Assembly (NCBI RefSeq): GCF_002078875.1
Contig: NC_034411.1
Coordinates: forward strand, 29,471,226 to 29,535,225
Source: Numida meleagris
Taxonomy: Eukaryota > Chordata > Aves > Galliformes > Numididae
Direction: 5' to 3'
DNA length: 64,000 bases
Under the pieces are notes generated by a model that was given only the letters and a program-made list of their open reading frames with translations, had not been told where the DNA came from and did no database searches. Below, piece by piece: positions 1-15,900 of this stretch. Position 1 is the first letter of the stretch; the number at the start of each line of letters is the position of its first letter. Both the position numbers and the translations under genes were made by a program.

Positions 1-914
1 GAAGCAATAATTTGAAGAAACAATTTACAAAAATGGGATGTGAAATTAATTTGGCATCCTCCAGACATAAACTATTTGTATTAGTTGGTAAATTGTACAG
101 AAGGGATAAAAACATTGGAGATTGCCAATACAATTACTTTCAGGAAAAGTTTAACTGGTGTCCAAAGTATTGGATCAACATGGGCAAGTGGAGAGAAGAA
201 TGATTTTAGTAGTACAAAGCCTTCTTTTAGCAAAATAAATGTATCTAAAAACAATGCATCTGAAAAGCAAATTAATTTAAAGTCTCTCCATTTTCAGTGT
301 ATATTAGAGGCACATCGGGATATAAGCACTTTTTTCTACTTTATCAGTGCTTTTCAAGATCTTTGAGTTCATTTTCACAGAATCAATGTCTATACAATCC
401 ATAAGTGATGGAGAAAAGTCCTAAAAAAAAAGAAAATCAATTTACTGTGATTTGCAAAGAAAAGTATTAAAAATTGAATAAAACCATTTGGAAAACCATG
501 AACTAAGGCTCATAACAAACAAACAAAATTGAGCTGAAAAGCAAGTATCTAATGGAAGATGTGATGTTTACAGGAGGAAAATACTGTGTCATGTGACTGA
601 TACATAATTTGCCTTCGTTTCAGCCATTTTCAAGCTGTGATACTTACTTCTTTTTATTTTTTATTTTTTTAACTGTTTCGAGTAGATAATTTCTGCTCAT
701 GAAACATGAAGAGTGAAGCAAGTCTACACATCAACCAATCAATTCTTCCACATTAAGGAACATAGTGCCTGACAAAATTATAGTTAACAGAATTCTACAC
801 AGAGTATTAGTAAAGATGGCCATCTTTTGTAAATTTATCTTTCTAAACCTACTTTGAAAAGCAACACTGGATCTAATTTTAATTCTTTCAAAACTTAACC
901 ATTTATTTTCTTAC
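1..914 (-). other. DNAH8 intron after exon 31 (partial)
   Basis: AT-rich intron sequence. I searched both strands for the next conserved dynein linker segment and did not find it. Short open frames here show no family resemblance. Confidence 0.7.
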
Positions 915-977
915 CTGAAAGATCTGTAGCCTATTACTAGCTTCCTGAGGTGGAATATTTGGAACCATAGGGCCTTC
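915..977 (-). CDS. DNAH8: DNAH8 coding exon 31 (last in window)
   Basis: Residues 1404-1424, phase 0 to 0. The acceptor is AAAAG and the donor CAG/GTAAGA. It reads [20 protein letters not shown] plus Q. This short exon joins the tail to the linker (DHC_N2). The next family segment is not present in 1-914, so it lies outside the window. Confidence 0.92.
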
Positions 978-3900
978 CTTTTAAACAAACAATTAACAGA
1001 AACTGAATGTTAATTCCCAAAGTGACTGAAGTCTGAACTACACAATCTTTTGACAGTCAAGATCCAATCAACTTACGTGTGTTGGTAATGTAATACTTAA
1101 CAATGGTAAATCTAATAAAAGATAATATTCACTCATTGGCTTAATTAAATTGAATAGTACTAGACTCTCATATTCTGTTTTTCGTTTTTAAAACAAAATT
1201 AAACATTGAGTGGCCCAGGAATGTCTTCTAAATACTGAGCTGTAATAAAAGATGTCATAACATGTGCAGCAATTTCTAAACTCGTTTCTAAATCAAAACT
1301 TCACGGAAAGAACCCCCACCAGGATTGTTTTCACTTGTAGAGCTGTTTGCACTTCTGTTGCTCCAGCCTAAAAATGCTGACCTATAACAATGCCTTCTTA
1401 GCAACCATGACATCAAACATTCAGTAGCTCGACAGAATAATACTCTGACATCCAACCAATGCAAATCAAAAATACGGAAAAATTAAGTACAAATCTTACA
1501 CATAACAAAAAGTTCAAATTAGTTACCGTTTCATAGGATGTTTCAAAGTTTGACACATCCTCCTGAAAAACTGCAACCGATTCCAGTAAATTGCTTTTAA
1601 ATTTGGGCTGAACTTGAATCAGCTCATCTTGAACTCTGGTCTGACAGACAGAAGATTAACAATGAAAGTTATTTTTAAAAAGGAAAAAAGGAACAGATAT
1701 CTGAGCTACATATAAATAAAAAATTATGCACAAGATTATTAAAGTTCTGAACTACAAAAATGAATGATTTGAAGCTAAACAGGTATTATTTTCTTTTACA
1801 GTGCTACATGATCAATTTTTCAGATAAAAAGTGGAAGAAAAAAACCGCTCCCTCCACTGATAAATAAACAAATTCCATTATGAAGACAGGTGAGAAGGGA
1901 ACAAAAGGGTACTTCCTTCCTTCCAAAAAACTCTCCAAACCCAAAATATTACATTCCTCTTCATCAATAATGGTTCAGCATTTTCTTTAACAACTCCTAA
2001 TATCTAAAGGAGAACTACAAAAAAGGTGGAGAGGGACTCTTTATCAGAGAGTGTAATGATAGGACAAGACAGTAGTTTCAGATTAGATATTGTGAGTAAA
2101 TTCTTTACTCAGATGGTGGTGAGGCATTGGAATATGTTGTCTAGAGAACTTATGGATGCCCCATTCCTGGAAATGTTGTTGAAGGTGAGGCTGGACTGGG
2201 CTTTGAGCAACCTGGTCTAGTGGAAGGTGTCCCTGACAACAGCTAGGGATTTGGAACTAGAGCATCTTTAAGGTCCTTTCCATTCCAAAACATTTTTTGA
2301 TTATTTGTTCAAAAGTTTGAGAGAATGAATCAAGAGCTTCATGAAGTGGAACTGAAAAAAGTACCACTTGATCCCTTGAGTCCTTTCTAGAATAAATAAT
2401 CTGTGTGACAAGATCTATTTATCCCAATAAAATATTTATATATTTCCACTTAAGGATCTACACTTCAGGACAACATCCAATACGCATTGAGCCTTGAGGG
2501 ATGCAAGTCTGTCCTAAACAATAAAGCTAAGTGTCATTTAAGGGTAAGGGCAGTGACAGAGTATGCACTTATTAAACTCTTGTAATCTAAGTGCTGTAAT
2601 CTTCCTGATCAGATAAGAACGAAACAAAAACAGGAAATGAAGGCAGTAGAAAGAACGAGAAAAAGTAATAAATTCCTTATGATCTTGCAGCTTTTAAACC
2701 TATACCTAAGAGCTGTCATAATATTTAAATAGGAAAGAACCGCTTTGTAAAATAAAATTAGAAAATGAACATCCTAAACAAAGGTATAGATAGACACTAG
2801 TGTGCAGCTGAGACAAAGACTAAGAAAACAGGATGGAGTGACAATTGGTCCCATATCACCTTTTATACTCTGAAAAAAATAGTTTTATACACTTACAGCT
2901 TTAGCTTGTAATTTATTAAAAGAATATCTGAGTGTATCAACTCCTTCTGATTCCTCCTTTGTAACCTCAATTTCAAATGTGTTTAAAATGGCATAGGCTT
3001 CCTAGATGAAAAAACAAACAACAACAACCTTAATAATGATCCACTTAAAACTGATCTGCAGAAACATAGTTCTCATGTGTTACAAATATCTCAAATATAG
3101 TAACATCATATAATTTAGGCATAAAATACTGATTTTTTCTTTTAAAATAAGGATGGTGAATGAATGAGGGCAAAACAGTAAAAAATATTTCTTCGAAAAA
3201 AACTTATATGATGAAATATTAGAAAAATACACAAACAAAAGAAATTGAATATTAAATATATGTAAAGATTTATTGTCTCAATGCTTTCTGTAGTCTAGTA
3301 CCTCAATTTAGACTTTAATGATCTTTTTCTGAACACTGAATTATTATCCAAACTAAACTAGATAGTTTTGAAATATTTTGCCATTTATAAAATCTTTATT
3401 ACTGTATGTTTTTCAAACTATAAAATGCTTGTATATGTATCTATTACATAATGAACTTATCTTTTATTCTCATTTGCAACTTATTTGCATTTATGTAGTT
3501 TGCATACCTTGTTTTATTACTCTCTTTCTACAAACAGGGTACAAAATAAATAGTAAATATTGCTTTGTTTTTGATGATGATCCTTCATGACAGTAAGCTT
3601 GTTTGGGTACTCAGTTTATTTTATGACTCCTACTATATGAAACTGTATTAATAAAAAGAAAAAATTAGAAGTCATCTTACTTCAATAGGTCCCAGAGTCA
3701 TATCCATTTGTATTTTATTATCACGTATGATAGATAAAGCTTCCATTGCAAGCCTGACATCATCTAGGTCATTCAGAGGTCGAGACAATTTCTTTAAATA
3801 TGTGGTTATGAATGATGCCATGTCTGTCATTTTCTTTTTATATTCCTCATTTAAATAACGACAGAGGAGTAACTTCCAGGCTTTGGCTTCAACTGATAAC

Positions 3901-6900
3901 TCTATTTTCAGTGGTCCTGATTTAGAAACAAAAGCAAGTAAAGAAAAAATCCACACATCACATATGGTTCTATAGAGCAATTAGGTGGAATATCAGCAGT
4001 AGTGCAATCTAATTACTGTACTTGAACAATCTCTAGTATACTGAAATACATTTCTGTTTTCGTATGGTATATCCATAAAACACACTGGAAAGCTTATCTA
4101 ATAGAACATACAAAGAAGATGAATAAAAAAGAAAAATCTCTTCTTATTAATTTAAATTCTTGGTGATTATATTTAATTAATATATATTAACCAAGCATAT
4201 GAGGATTAGTGATATTTAAATGGCTTTTTTCTGTTGTCTAAATGGTATCTTGGGATTTCAGTACTGGGATTGGGAATACTTCACAAGCAAAACCACAAGG
4301 CATCAAATCGTACCACGAGTAGTCAATGTATGAACCCAGACTGACACTGAAGAGACAGAAAAGCCAATCACTGCCACTTTAACTTATGAAGAGAACAAGT
4401 TAGGATTCTAACAAGCAATACCTCATACTCCAGGGACAGAACTAAAAGATACTAATGGTATATAACTCTCTACTTATTGAATAAACTTTACAAAAGATGC
4501 ACTTTCTTCTTTAGAAATGTTGCTATCAGCATTACAATTTTGATTCCAAAATACAAAAATCCATAGATAATAATCTAAAAAGAAGCCTATGCTAGATGTC
4601 CCTTCTCTCTGGTGACAGTGACTGGATCTGAGGGAGTGGTATGGAGCTGCATCAGAGGAGGGTCAGGCTGAGTGTTAGGAAAAGGTTCTTGACTGGGGGT
4701 GGCTGGGCCCTGGAACAAGCTACCCAGGGCAGTGATCATGGCCCTAAGCTACTGGAATTCAAGAAGTGTTTGGACAACGCTATCCAAAATATGGTTTTAA
4801 GTAGTTTTAAGTAGTCCTGTATGAAGCCAGTTGTTGAACTCAGTGATGCTTGCAGGTCCCTTCCAAGTCAGGATATTCTACAATTCCTGTGATTCTCTCT
4901 CTACTGTGCATTTATATGCATGTGTATAAGCATATACAGACTATACACACAAACACATTTGTACTTAAAATATTCTGCATTTTTTCAGTTTTCAATAAAC
5001 AACACCTTACAGAATGAATTTCTTAAGTGCAAATGTTCACTATACAAAATGTATTTCCTTCAGGTGGATTTAAAATTGTTATTTTCAAAATTGTGATTTC
5101 CAAGTAATTGGCTACTTGTTTTTTTTTTTCATAAACTACTGTCTAATTCAACTTTTATATAACATTTCTCATACTGCCTGACTGACATCTCATTCATGTT
5201 CTTAAAAAAAGAAAAAGCTTTAATTCTTTAAGAGCTTTCACTGGGAATTCAAGGTTATTTTTTTTTAATTTACCCTTAAACATCCATAGTTTCTTGCACA
5301 AAGTTCTACATAAAGAGAATGTAGTGCTTTCATTAGTCCCATGCCCAGCTTTTATTTTATTCATTTTACTGTTAAAGAACATGTATAATGGCATCTAATG
5401 TACAGTTTTCAAGTCTTTTTCCTGAGTATCTAACTTAGAGTCTAGTAAACTACATTAATAACACAGACCACTCCTTTTAATGACAATTTACATTTGTCAA
5501 GACTAAATTTGCTATTCAGGTGTGTGTGAGTTTCATTGTGTGACAAATTGTCTTATTCACAGAGAAGTTTAGGGATAGCATGGCACCAAGATCCTGAAGC
5601 GAACTCCAGACAGAATGTGTAGATTGTGTCTTCTCTGATGTACAAGGAAGAAAAACTGTACAGAGCTTATTTGTCAGTCTAATATCTCAGATGTAGAGGG
5701 ATGCTCACTAGAAATGTAGCCATTCTGATATTTTGAAAGGGACACATTTACTACCTTTTCCTGGATAATGACCATGAAAACATCCACCACAGAAATTTTA
5801 AAAAAGGATAAGGGACTGGAAGACACGCCAGCTACATAATAACATGTGAAGTAAGAGGGATAACTGCCATTGGCATTTTCACTTCTGTCATAGTAAAAAT
5901 AGCTTAATTCTTCAACAAGCAGTACAGCACTGAAGGAACACATGCTGTGTGAGGGAACGCATTCTAATACCTGGTATTTGCACCAGCTTCTGTACCTTAA
6001 AAGACATTAGAGATGGATAGGAAAACACATGACATACTGAGACCTGTGGATGCTAAACATGGGAATGCCTGAGCAGCCATCTCTCCTGCTGAGATAACCA
6101 CAGATAATGAAAGAGAAGTTAATGCAGCTATGTGCTGATCTTGTGCCAATAACAAAGAAGTTGATTTATAGTTACATGCTCTTTATAATCACTGGCTAAC
6201 TTGGCATCAGAGATAAGTGCCAAAGATGATCAAAGCAATACCAGTATACATTCATTAACTCCATAAAAAATTTACAGCTATGACAGAATGTAATTTCACC
6301 ACTACAAAGAAAAAATGACAAAGAGAAGGGAGCTTTTTTTTTTTTCCCCCTCAAAGTCACATTTGCTAGAAGGTTCTGTGGGAATGCCTGGTTGGTCATG
6401 GAGGTCTTTAGCAGGTGCTAAAAACCATACTGAATGGTCATACTTGACAAGCTCTGGATATTGACTCTTGGCAATCAGACAAAAAAAAATAAATCTATGT
6501 TTTAAAATCCCAAATTGACTTCTTTTTAGGCTTATGACAGATGGAACAATTGCCAGAAATACACCACTCAGTGAGGCGTGAAGAAATCACATATGCAGAT
6601 GAAGCATGTAATTTAACCTTTCACAAGCTGTACAAAAGCAAGAAAGCACCATTAATAGAAATTATCCCAAAATGATGATGAATGTTCTGCACTGGTGGAA
6701 TATTCTGTTTCAGTTCTAAAGCTAAGCTTTCCAGCTCTGTGTTGTATACTCAAATACTTCTGATTACTCAGAGAAATATTCATATCCAAATGTTAATATA
6801 AGTAAAATTTGCTAAAGCAATTGACATTTTTTCTAATTAATGGTAACATTAAATCATCTGACATAGAAGTACTCAGAATGTCCAGCAATAAAGGCATTAT

Positions 6901-9900
6901 TTTTAAATGTACGGTTGGCAGCTAGCAGTTCTGAAACTCTTCACTGACTACTTCTATTTCTTCTAACGATTCTTCTTTCTCAATTTATGTTGATTTTTCT
7001 TTTACCTTAAAAAAAAAAAGATTCTAGAATGGGCAGTTTTAGAAATATTCACACAATAAACACCAACCTAAGAATCATCTAATTTTCTGCTATGATTTTA
7101 TTGTCAATTGTCTTATATGCTTTGATACATTTCCTGAAGTGCTTCGCTCTTCTATCTTCAGCAAATGATTCCTCAAAATCTTTTCTGATATGTCCTCCTA
7201 TGATTGTGAATTCTATCTAAATTAGATCTATCCAAGCAGCAATGAGAACAACAATGCACTAATAACATTATACAAAAGTATGACCTATTGAATCAAGGTT
7301 GACATGATTTGCTCAGGAGACTGTGCAGAGTTGGACCAAAAACTGGCTGAACTGTCATGCTCAAAAGGTTTTATGATTGGAAAGTCTGCCTATATTCTGC
7401 ACAACAGTTAAAAAAAAAAGTCCTAGAATCCAAACAGTACTAAAGAGAGAAGCAATATGAAGATAAAACACCTTGGTAATTTCCATTCATATCTGTAAAC
7501 ATTTTATTTCAAAGAATAAACCAAGTAACGTGAGTATTTTATTTATTACCTTACTATGTATAAAGAGAAGAAAATGTCTAACCTGTGTGCAGTTCAATTG
7601 GACCAAGAATAATAGCGGATTTCAAATCTTCCATCTCTTGCTCAAACATAACATAGTGAAGTATTTCTTCTCTAATTTCAGTGAGAGATGGACAACTAGC
7701 CAAAAATTTCTGTGTGAAAGTAAATAAGTGAGTTAACAAATGCCATTTTTCACATTTTTGGTAAAGTAGGTGGCAATGCTTATTCAGGAATTACTGAAAA
7801 ATTATATCAATATTATACATGTATTTAGCCTTCCATTCATTTTCTAAATTACTAATATGCATGTGATTAGGCATGAAAATATATTAAATTCTCTGTCAAT
7901 AATTCTCAGTCTTGTTGACAAATTCCAATCAAATTTGACAGAGAAACAGACATCCAAGACATACTGGTTGCCTACTGGTTTTGTGAAAACAGGTGGCCTT
8001 AACAGAGATTAAAAAAAATACGTGCCTGCACATGCTGAAAAGTTACAACACCAGTACAATGTAAAACAACCACAGTAGAAATTTTCTAAGGAGCTCCATG
8101 AGCCGAAAAATTCAAGTGTACAAAAGGTTTTGTCATTCTGAAAAGCTGCATTTTGGAAATGTTACTTAAGAGCTGCATTCAATATGTCTATATTTCATGG
8201 GTAAGCAATAAATGCTGAAAGATGTTTCCCACTTCTTTTGTCTGAGAGTACCCATACAGGCAGTGGGAGAATCATGGTGCTGAAGAAAGGAGGGGTATGT
8301 GTGCACAAACATTAAATGCCTTATTATTGAGGTTCTTTTCTAACAATATTCTTTTCTTTAGCATTATCTAGGTAAAACTCACAATATTTATTTGTCTAGA
8401 CTAACAATTTAATTAGACTAATGGTAAAATTCTTGCTTCTGCATATAATACATATTCCTTAGTGCAAGTCGCAGTGCTCCAACCAAAAGAGACCAGTACT
8501 CCTCCAGTAAACAAGATGATTTAATACTCACTGATCTATCTATATACAACACAATATACAATATATTTCCATTAGATAGAAAACAGAATTAAAATGAGGT
8601 TAAATGAAGTAGATATGGCAGCCAACTTTCTTCTACTGAATTTAAATTAAAACGCTATTATAGAGTAATGTGAATATTGTGAAGTGGAATTCCCAAAAAC
8701 TTCTAATTACTGGAAACAATCCTTTTCTTTCTGTAGTAGGTGCCACATTTTTTTTTTTACCACTTCTGAAGATTCAACTTAGAGAAGTCACCCTTTTGAC
8801 AACAACCAAGATTCTATAATTCAAACAACAAGGAAGGGAATAGAGAATTATCTGTTGAATAGAGATTGTAGAACTCATCCACTAAAAATAAAGAAAGGGT
8901 GGTAAATAAAAATAAGCATTCAACTCAAAAAAAGAGCTTAAATACTTTCCATACAGAAAAACGCACAAGTAATTAGTACTGAAGCTCTAACATGCACTAT
9001 GAGTTTTGGTATATGTCATACAAGACTATAGAAATTTCTTATGGTCCAAAATTCAGAGACAAACAAAGAAAAAGTTAATAAATTAAAAAATTAGGACCAT
9101 TTTAACAGCCCCTAGAAAAGCACAGAAACAGAAAAACCCTACCCTCATCCCAAAAGTAGGTAGCATGGTATCCCTTCTGCTTAGGAAATAGACTATCATG
9201 CCTACCGCTATTGATAGAGAAAATTAAAATTTGAGCTGTTAGACTTTTCTACATTCTTTTCCTTCATCTTTCTCTTTCCTCAACATTTTCTAATTTTAAA
9301 TTATGAAAAGATGAATGACGAACAGTCCCGCAGGAGAATAACATTAAACTCACCTGAATTTTGGCATCTCTATCTTCTGTCCAAAGCACTTTATATTTCT
9401 GAAAATCCTGCAGAGCTTCACTCGCCATTTCTCTTATAGAATTCACAGAAGAAGAGAGAAGCACAACTAATTTAGAAACATCTTCATTTTCTGCAACACC
9501 TGAGTAAAAATTTCTTAGTTTTCTTTTTATCACACCTTCATTTCTTTCTGCAAAATAAAATTTAAATTTAAAAGCCGTTAAAAGTCCAGTTAGTGATATT
9601 TTTCCTCTAAACAGCAACCAACTATGCTGTTCAGTAAGGCTGAATAACCTTCTTTACATGTCTAACTGCTTAACATGTAGGTACCAAGTGCTAATTCAGG
9701 CCAGGCTTTATAGAGTTAGGCCACATTCAGCCTGGAATTAATGTTTCCAAACAGAAAGAAAAGAGTCTTCTTCATTCACAATTATAATTTCCTATTAAAT
9801 TAAAATTTAAAACTTTCTCTAGTTTAATTGCAACGACAACATGACAAGGCCTCATCAATATTATGTGCTTTTTCCTTTTAAATTCATGTAACAATGTTTT

Positions 9901-12900
9901 AAACTGCAAAAACCCCTTAAAATACTGTAAATATCTAGAACTTTAAGATACTCCAATGTCTCTAGTGATAAAAAAGACATAAAACTTTGCCAAGTCACAA
10001 TTTTTATGAGTGCAAAAATAAAGTTTGTGTTTTGAGTCTGCACTTATCTAGCTGTTGGTATCTAAGTCTTTTGAGTCTTATCTGAAAGGTTTAAACACTG
10101 ATAGCTGATGTTCGAGTTACACTGTTAATGCTGAAACAGGAGCTCTGTCTCCTTTAAAAGTAAACTCAAATAGAAGGAAAGTAAAATGCAATCTATCATG
10201 TGCCTAAATATTTGATGAACTTTTGATATAATCAGAGTCACTGTAGACACTGACAGTTGTGAGATCTAATTAACCCTTTCTGTCATGAGAAGCGCCCGAG
10301 CATTTGAAGCAGATTTAACAGAATGTAGGAGGAAAGCTCACTCTTCCTGACACTCATACTGTTTAACCAGAGCATTTTATTTCAGCATGAAGATCATCAC
10401 AGGGATCTGGACACCAGAAACAATGTCTCAGATTGCCTCATCCATGCCAACACACTCCATAGATCTCCTTGACCAAACAATAACATCTGATTCTTGCACC
10501 TCTTCCTCCCTGACCATTGCTGATGAGTGGCTTGATGGGGATGAAAATGGTTACTTGCTAATGTTGTATTTTGTCAAAGCAGAGAAAAGGGCTATTTATG
10601 AGAATTTTCTTCTGCCACTTCTGTGTTTCAATCAATTTTAATGTCGCAGTTCTGGACTATCAGAAAGAAAAATTTTCCTAGATGTTAACAATTTTCCAAA
10701 GGAATCATAACAAGAATATGGCATTTTTATTAGAATTCAAAGTTGAAATAATTAAAAAGTCAAAATAAATCAACTTACTTTCCTCCTTTTTGGCTAATTT
10801 TCCTGGTCCCGCTGAAGATGCTAATTCTGTTTTTAAACTAGATTTTAGCAAATGCTTCTGTCCCCACTGCGCAACTCCACGACTTACATCCAAAATCAGT
10901 TGAATCATACGATTGATAGCTTGCTGTATATCATCTAAACTGGGAACCATCACCTATTCAAAATAGTTGTAATACTGTTGAAAAAAAATGGAACTGACTG
11001 TCATTCTCTAAGATCACAGCTTTACTTCAACCACAGTGAATCATGGAACATGCCCCAGCAGAGGATCCAGACACAATTAAACTTTTAGATTATGTCTGCT
11101 GCTAAAAAAGAAACATACCTACATACATACATCTGCAACCTATTTGTACCGTTACACTGCAGACAAGCTGCCATCCTAGTATTAGTAGCTTTTTTTCTTT
11201 TTTAATTTGTTTTTACACCTCCTAAAACATTTTCGTAAACTGGGATATACATTACAAGGCGTTTTTTCCTGCAATCTAGAATTATAAACCATGAGAAAAG
11301 TCAGACCAAGATCTTCCTCTGTTTTTCTCTGAACTTCTGGATCCTAAATTCTGTGAGAATTGTAAGAAGGTTGGTCATAAATGTGCGTATGGATGCTCAT
11401 TTTAAAGAATCTTTACAACACAAGGAAGACAACAATCATCTAGATCACAGTGACAAAGATTCTTGTTGATTAAGTACTGATTTTTTTCTCCCAAAAGCGG
11501 CATTGCTTCAAAAACATTAAAAAGAACACAGTAATTAGAAAATGAATGAAACTCCATGCATTAGCCCTAATCACAACTTCCATATTCACAGTGGATTTTG
11601 TATCCAGAATACCCAAGCCAGACAGGTAGATAACTTATTCAATGACCAGAGTAAAACAAGAATTCTTGATCTGAATCCAGATCAACCAGCAAACAGGACA
11701 GGCTCAAAACACAGGCTCTAGTCTGCCATCCTCCACATTGCATAAATTCTAGTATGCCCCTGGCATAGTTTGAGATGCTGTAAAATAGCACTCTCATGAA
11801 ACAAAACAAAACAAAAAACTCACAAATAAATAATCAGGCACAGTTTGTTGCATAAATTATGATAGCTACTGTTCCTAAGACACAGTTTAAATACAAACTC
11901 CTGGATTCAGAAGGAAAAGCATTTATTGCTGTAAACAGAAGTCATTTCAGTCAGTTGGCTTTGAGCCCAAAGGCCAGCCACTAGCCTCTTTTATTTAGTA
12001 TTACACAAACAGCCAGGAAGTCCCAAACAGTAAACTTTTTCAACTGCACTGTCAGAATAATGTTAATTGTAGCTTTATCCTGCTCTTATCTGAAAACTAT
12101 GTAGGATAAGCTTGAGAAAAGGTACATATCAGGTCCTCCAGAATGCTAAATAGGAGGAAGAATCTACCTGAGAGTGATCCAGGAAAGAACAGAAAATCAT
12201 TTTTTTTCTAAACATCAGAACAAACATCAATCATGGGATACTCTCAGTCCTCATTTGTAGTCCTTAGAACATTATCTTATAGCTATCAAGTGTAAGCCAT
12301 TATTCTGAAACAATGAAATCATCCCACAGGAGTACTCAGAACTTGTATACAAACTGCTAAAAAGAGACTCTAATGTTTTACAAATCAATTTAACAGATTG
12401 AGTAATTGTATGTATTAGAACAAGGAACTTACAAAATCCTATTTGTTAAAATACGGTGGCACATTACTCAACATTACTTAATTGCTGCCCTGGATCAGTC
12501 AAGAATTTCAGCCTTGAAAGAAAGATAGGTATATTTCCCTTTGCAGTGGACAGAGCTTGGGACATTACGCTTACACAAATACTGACAAGGTAAAAATCTG
12601 ACAGTTTTCAGAAACTGTGTATACCATGTACACACACGTGTGCAGTAGAACAAAATGACAGAATGAACATAGCTTCAACATCAAAGGAGTATCACCTTAG
12701 AACATTTCTTCCATTATCATTTCACAAATGTAAAACTTTCCATTCTTATAAAACAGTTGGATAGTATTAAGCTATTGTCTCATATGTAAAATAAAATGCC
12801 ATACATATCGCTGACACAAAGTTATCTTACTCTACAATAGAAAAGCAAGTCCATCTATTCTTTCTTTTCAACCTGGCTGCCTTTTTGTTCTCTGCACACA

Positions 12901-15900
12901 GAAATCTGCAACTCATTTCTTGCTGTTGAATTGTCTCCTTTCTACTGAGCTCTCTTTCTAGTCATCTTAACTCCTAATGAAATGATTAAAGCTAAAATGA
13001 CCAAAAATAATGTTCATTGTTTTTATTCAACAAAGGATTTAAATCATGAGAGGGACAAAACAGTTAGAAAACCAAATATGCAAAATCTATTCCAACAATT
13101 CCAGTCACTATAAGAAGAGTAGTCTTCTTATGTGCAATCCTTATTCTGCAAAGACCACTGATGAACAGATTGCAATATAATTGATGAAGTATACTTGAAC
13201 AATAAAAGGCCAGATTTTGCAAGTACCTCTAAGACAAAAACCAGAAATACTGTGACTGTGAACACATTTCTTCTGTATTGTCAGTGCACTGAAGTCCCTG
13301 AGCAACTGTTCTGTTTCTGAATTGGTGCTGGTTCAGTAGAAATGTATCCACATCCTTGTGCAAATGCAGACACATTATAAAATAGTGTATTTTACCTTAC
13401 CTACATGACACATATCTTACCGCATTAGGTATAACGAGGTGCACTTCTGCTTTTAGAAACGGAACATTCTCTTCAGATTTGCTTGGGTGAACAGAAAATG
13501 TTGGTCTCCTAAATGTAGTTTTGCTGAAAATAATTTTGAAACATGTCATACATACTTCACTATGAAACACACTCAGATTACCTTAGAAATGTCAGCTGAG
13601 CTGCCTTTTCTATAGAAACCTTCATGGAGAGTTTTTACATTATTAGGGTACTAGCTATTTGACAAGTTTCATATTTTAACAATCAAGAAAATAGCCACAA
13701 GTCCATCATGCAGCCAAAAGTTATTTTAGATATAGACATTGTTTTCTGAACTTTTTATCCAGAATATTTTCTGATTCTGGATTTCAGTCTCTCAACTTAA
13801 GAATGATGGTGATTTGCAGTGTTTTGGGTAGGAGATAAAAAGGTTTCACTGACCATTTCATGCAACAACCTAAAACAGTAAGAGTTGCCTCATGGAAGTT
13901 TAGATAAATACACAGCTGGACAGTTTCAAAGATGATAAGCTACTACAAAATGCCAAATACATAACCTGAAGCCCCTCAAAACTAAAATTAAAGAGAAAGT
14001 GCAAAGAACAACTTCTGAATGCTACCACATGACAGAGTGACACAAAAAAGGGAGCATTCAACAATACAATACTGTAGCCAAATACAAAATTCCCATTCAC
14101 CCCAGGAAGATCAGGATTTCAATAAATATTGCGTGAAAGATGTCCTCATAAAAAGAAAAAAAGTAATGCAAACTTCAACACATATTAATGATAAAATACT
14201 GTCAACTTTACCTACTTAAACTATCTTAATAGAAGTCTAAATAGGCTAGCTCTTCAATAGATAATATATTATACGGAAGAAATTCTGTCTATGAGGTATA
14301 TGTTTCATCTGCCACAGAGAACTCTATAGAAATAATATAAAAAAGAATGATACAACTGAACAAATAGAAAAAGAACAGTACAACTGCATAAATCTTTTCA
14401 TAGTCATACAGAATTCGTAATGAGTGCATTGATGATCTTTAACCTATAGGAAACAATTCTGAGTGAACAGACATGCTTGTGCAAATAATCTGAAGTAAGA
14501 TGAGCAGATGGTCACACAGTATGTATGTCACACGTATGACACAGAAAGGTCACTTAAGTTCTAGTTATTCACATTGGAAAAGAAATTGTATAACATTTTC
14601 CAAGGAAAATATAGAAGAATAAAATAAAAAGGGTGCAGGCGGAGGGGAAATAAAAGTAGAAAAAAAAGCATAGAATGGGCACTCAATATATATGTACAAT
14701 TACACATAAAAATAATATTTTTGTTTTGGTATTGCTACAGAAGAAATCTTTCATTTTCAACTCACTTTGAAACAAATATTCTCTTTTTAAGACTATCCAA
14801 AGATAACCGAGTGGCTTTCTGGAGACTATCTAGCAGCTGATGACTGAAATAGGCAACGATCTCTTTACACTTCTGTAACGAGTAGAACATACATTATTTA
14901 GTATTGTATTCAGACAGGAAGCTGAAGATTATTTCAAATTACATTGGTCAAATGTAATAGTTCTAGTCTGAAGGAATTTATACTGTAAGCTACGTGAGAA
15001 ACACAGGGGGAAATGTTAGGTGGGAAACCACCTTGTAAGTGAAATAAATAAGTAAAAATTGCATGAAAAAGGTATATATATAAAGGTGGTTCTGATGGTA
15101 ATGCCTCCTATTTTATCATGTTGGGCCACAATATCAGGGGCAGATGTTGGTGGTATGGCAGTAGAGGTTGAACCTTGCCACCAATTTGTTTCCATGCGAC
15201 AAGTGGCAGCAGAGAAGCAGTCTTAACAGAATGGCATCTGACATGGAAGTGCATATGAAGAAAAGGTGCATCACTGAATTCCTCCATGTGGGAAAAATGG
15301 CACCCACCGACATTCACTGACGTTTGCTGATTGTTTATAGAGATCAAGCAGTGGATTTGAGCACAGTGCAGCAGTGGGTGGTGCATTTCAGCAGTGGCAA
15401 CAGCGACAGCTGGTCACCTGCACTGGTGCAGATGTTTATGAGCGCAGCATGCAGGCTCTTCTTCATTGCTGGTGAAAACACATTGCTAATAGTGGACTAT
15501 GTTGAAAAACAGTGCTTTCTAGCTGAGAAATTGCTCTATCAAATAGTGTTATTATGCTCTTTGTATCTATTGTAGTTTCCATGGACATAAAATAGGAGGT
15601 ATTACTTTCAGAGCAACCTACATACAGTATAAAATCTGAGAAATCTCAATTTGTCTTATTTGGAAGACTGAGAGCTGGCTGAAGTCACATACTCATTCAG
15701 AAAAGCAGGCATTCAGCTCTTCACATAAGCATAAAACAAAACAGACCTCCCCGCACCCCCAATTATAAATTATTGAAGAATAATGGTGCATATTCATATT
15801 TATCTTTCTCAAATAAGACACAAGCACAGTAAAATCTCACTATATTGGATTGATGATCAGAGGGCTAGAGCACCTCCCCTGTGAAGAAAGATTGAGGGAA

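Noticed and set aside
10387..10641. 84-codon plus-strand open frame in a DNAH8 intron
   Set aside because: No promoter, splice context or recognisable protein family. Chance frames of this size are expected in 64 kb.
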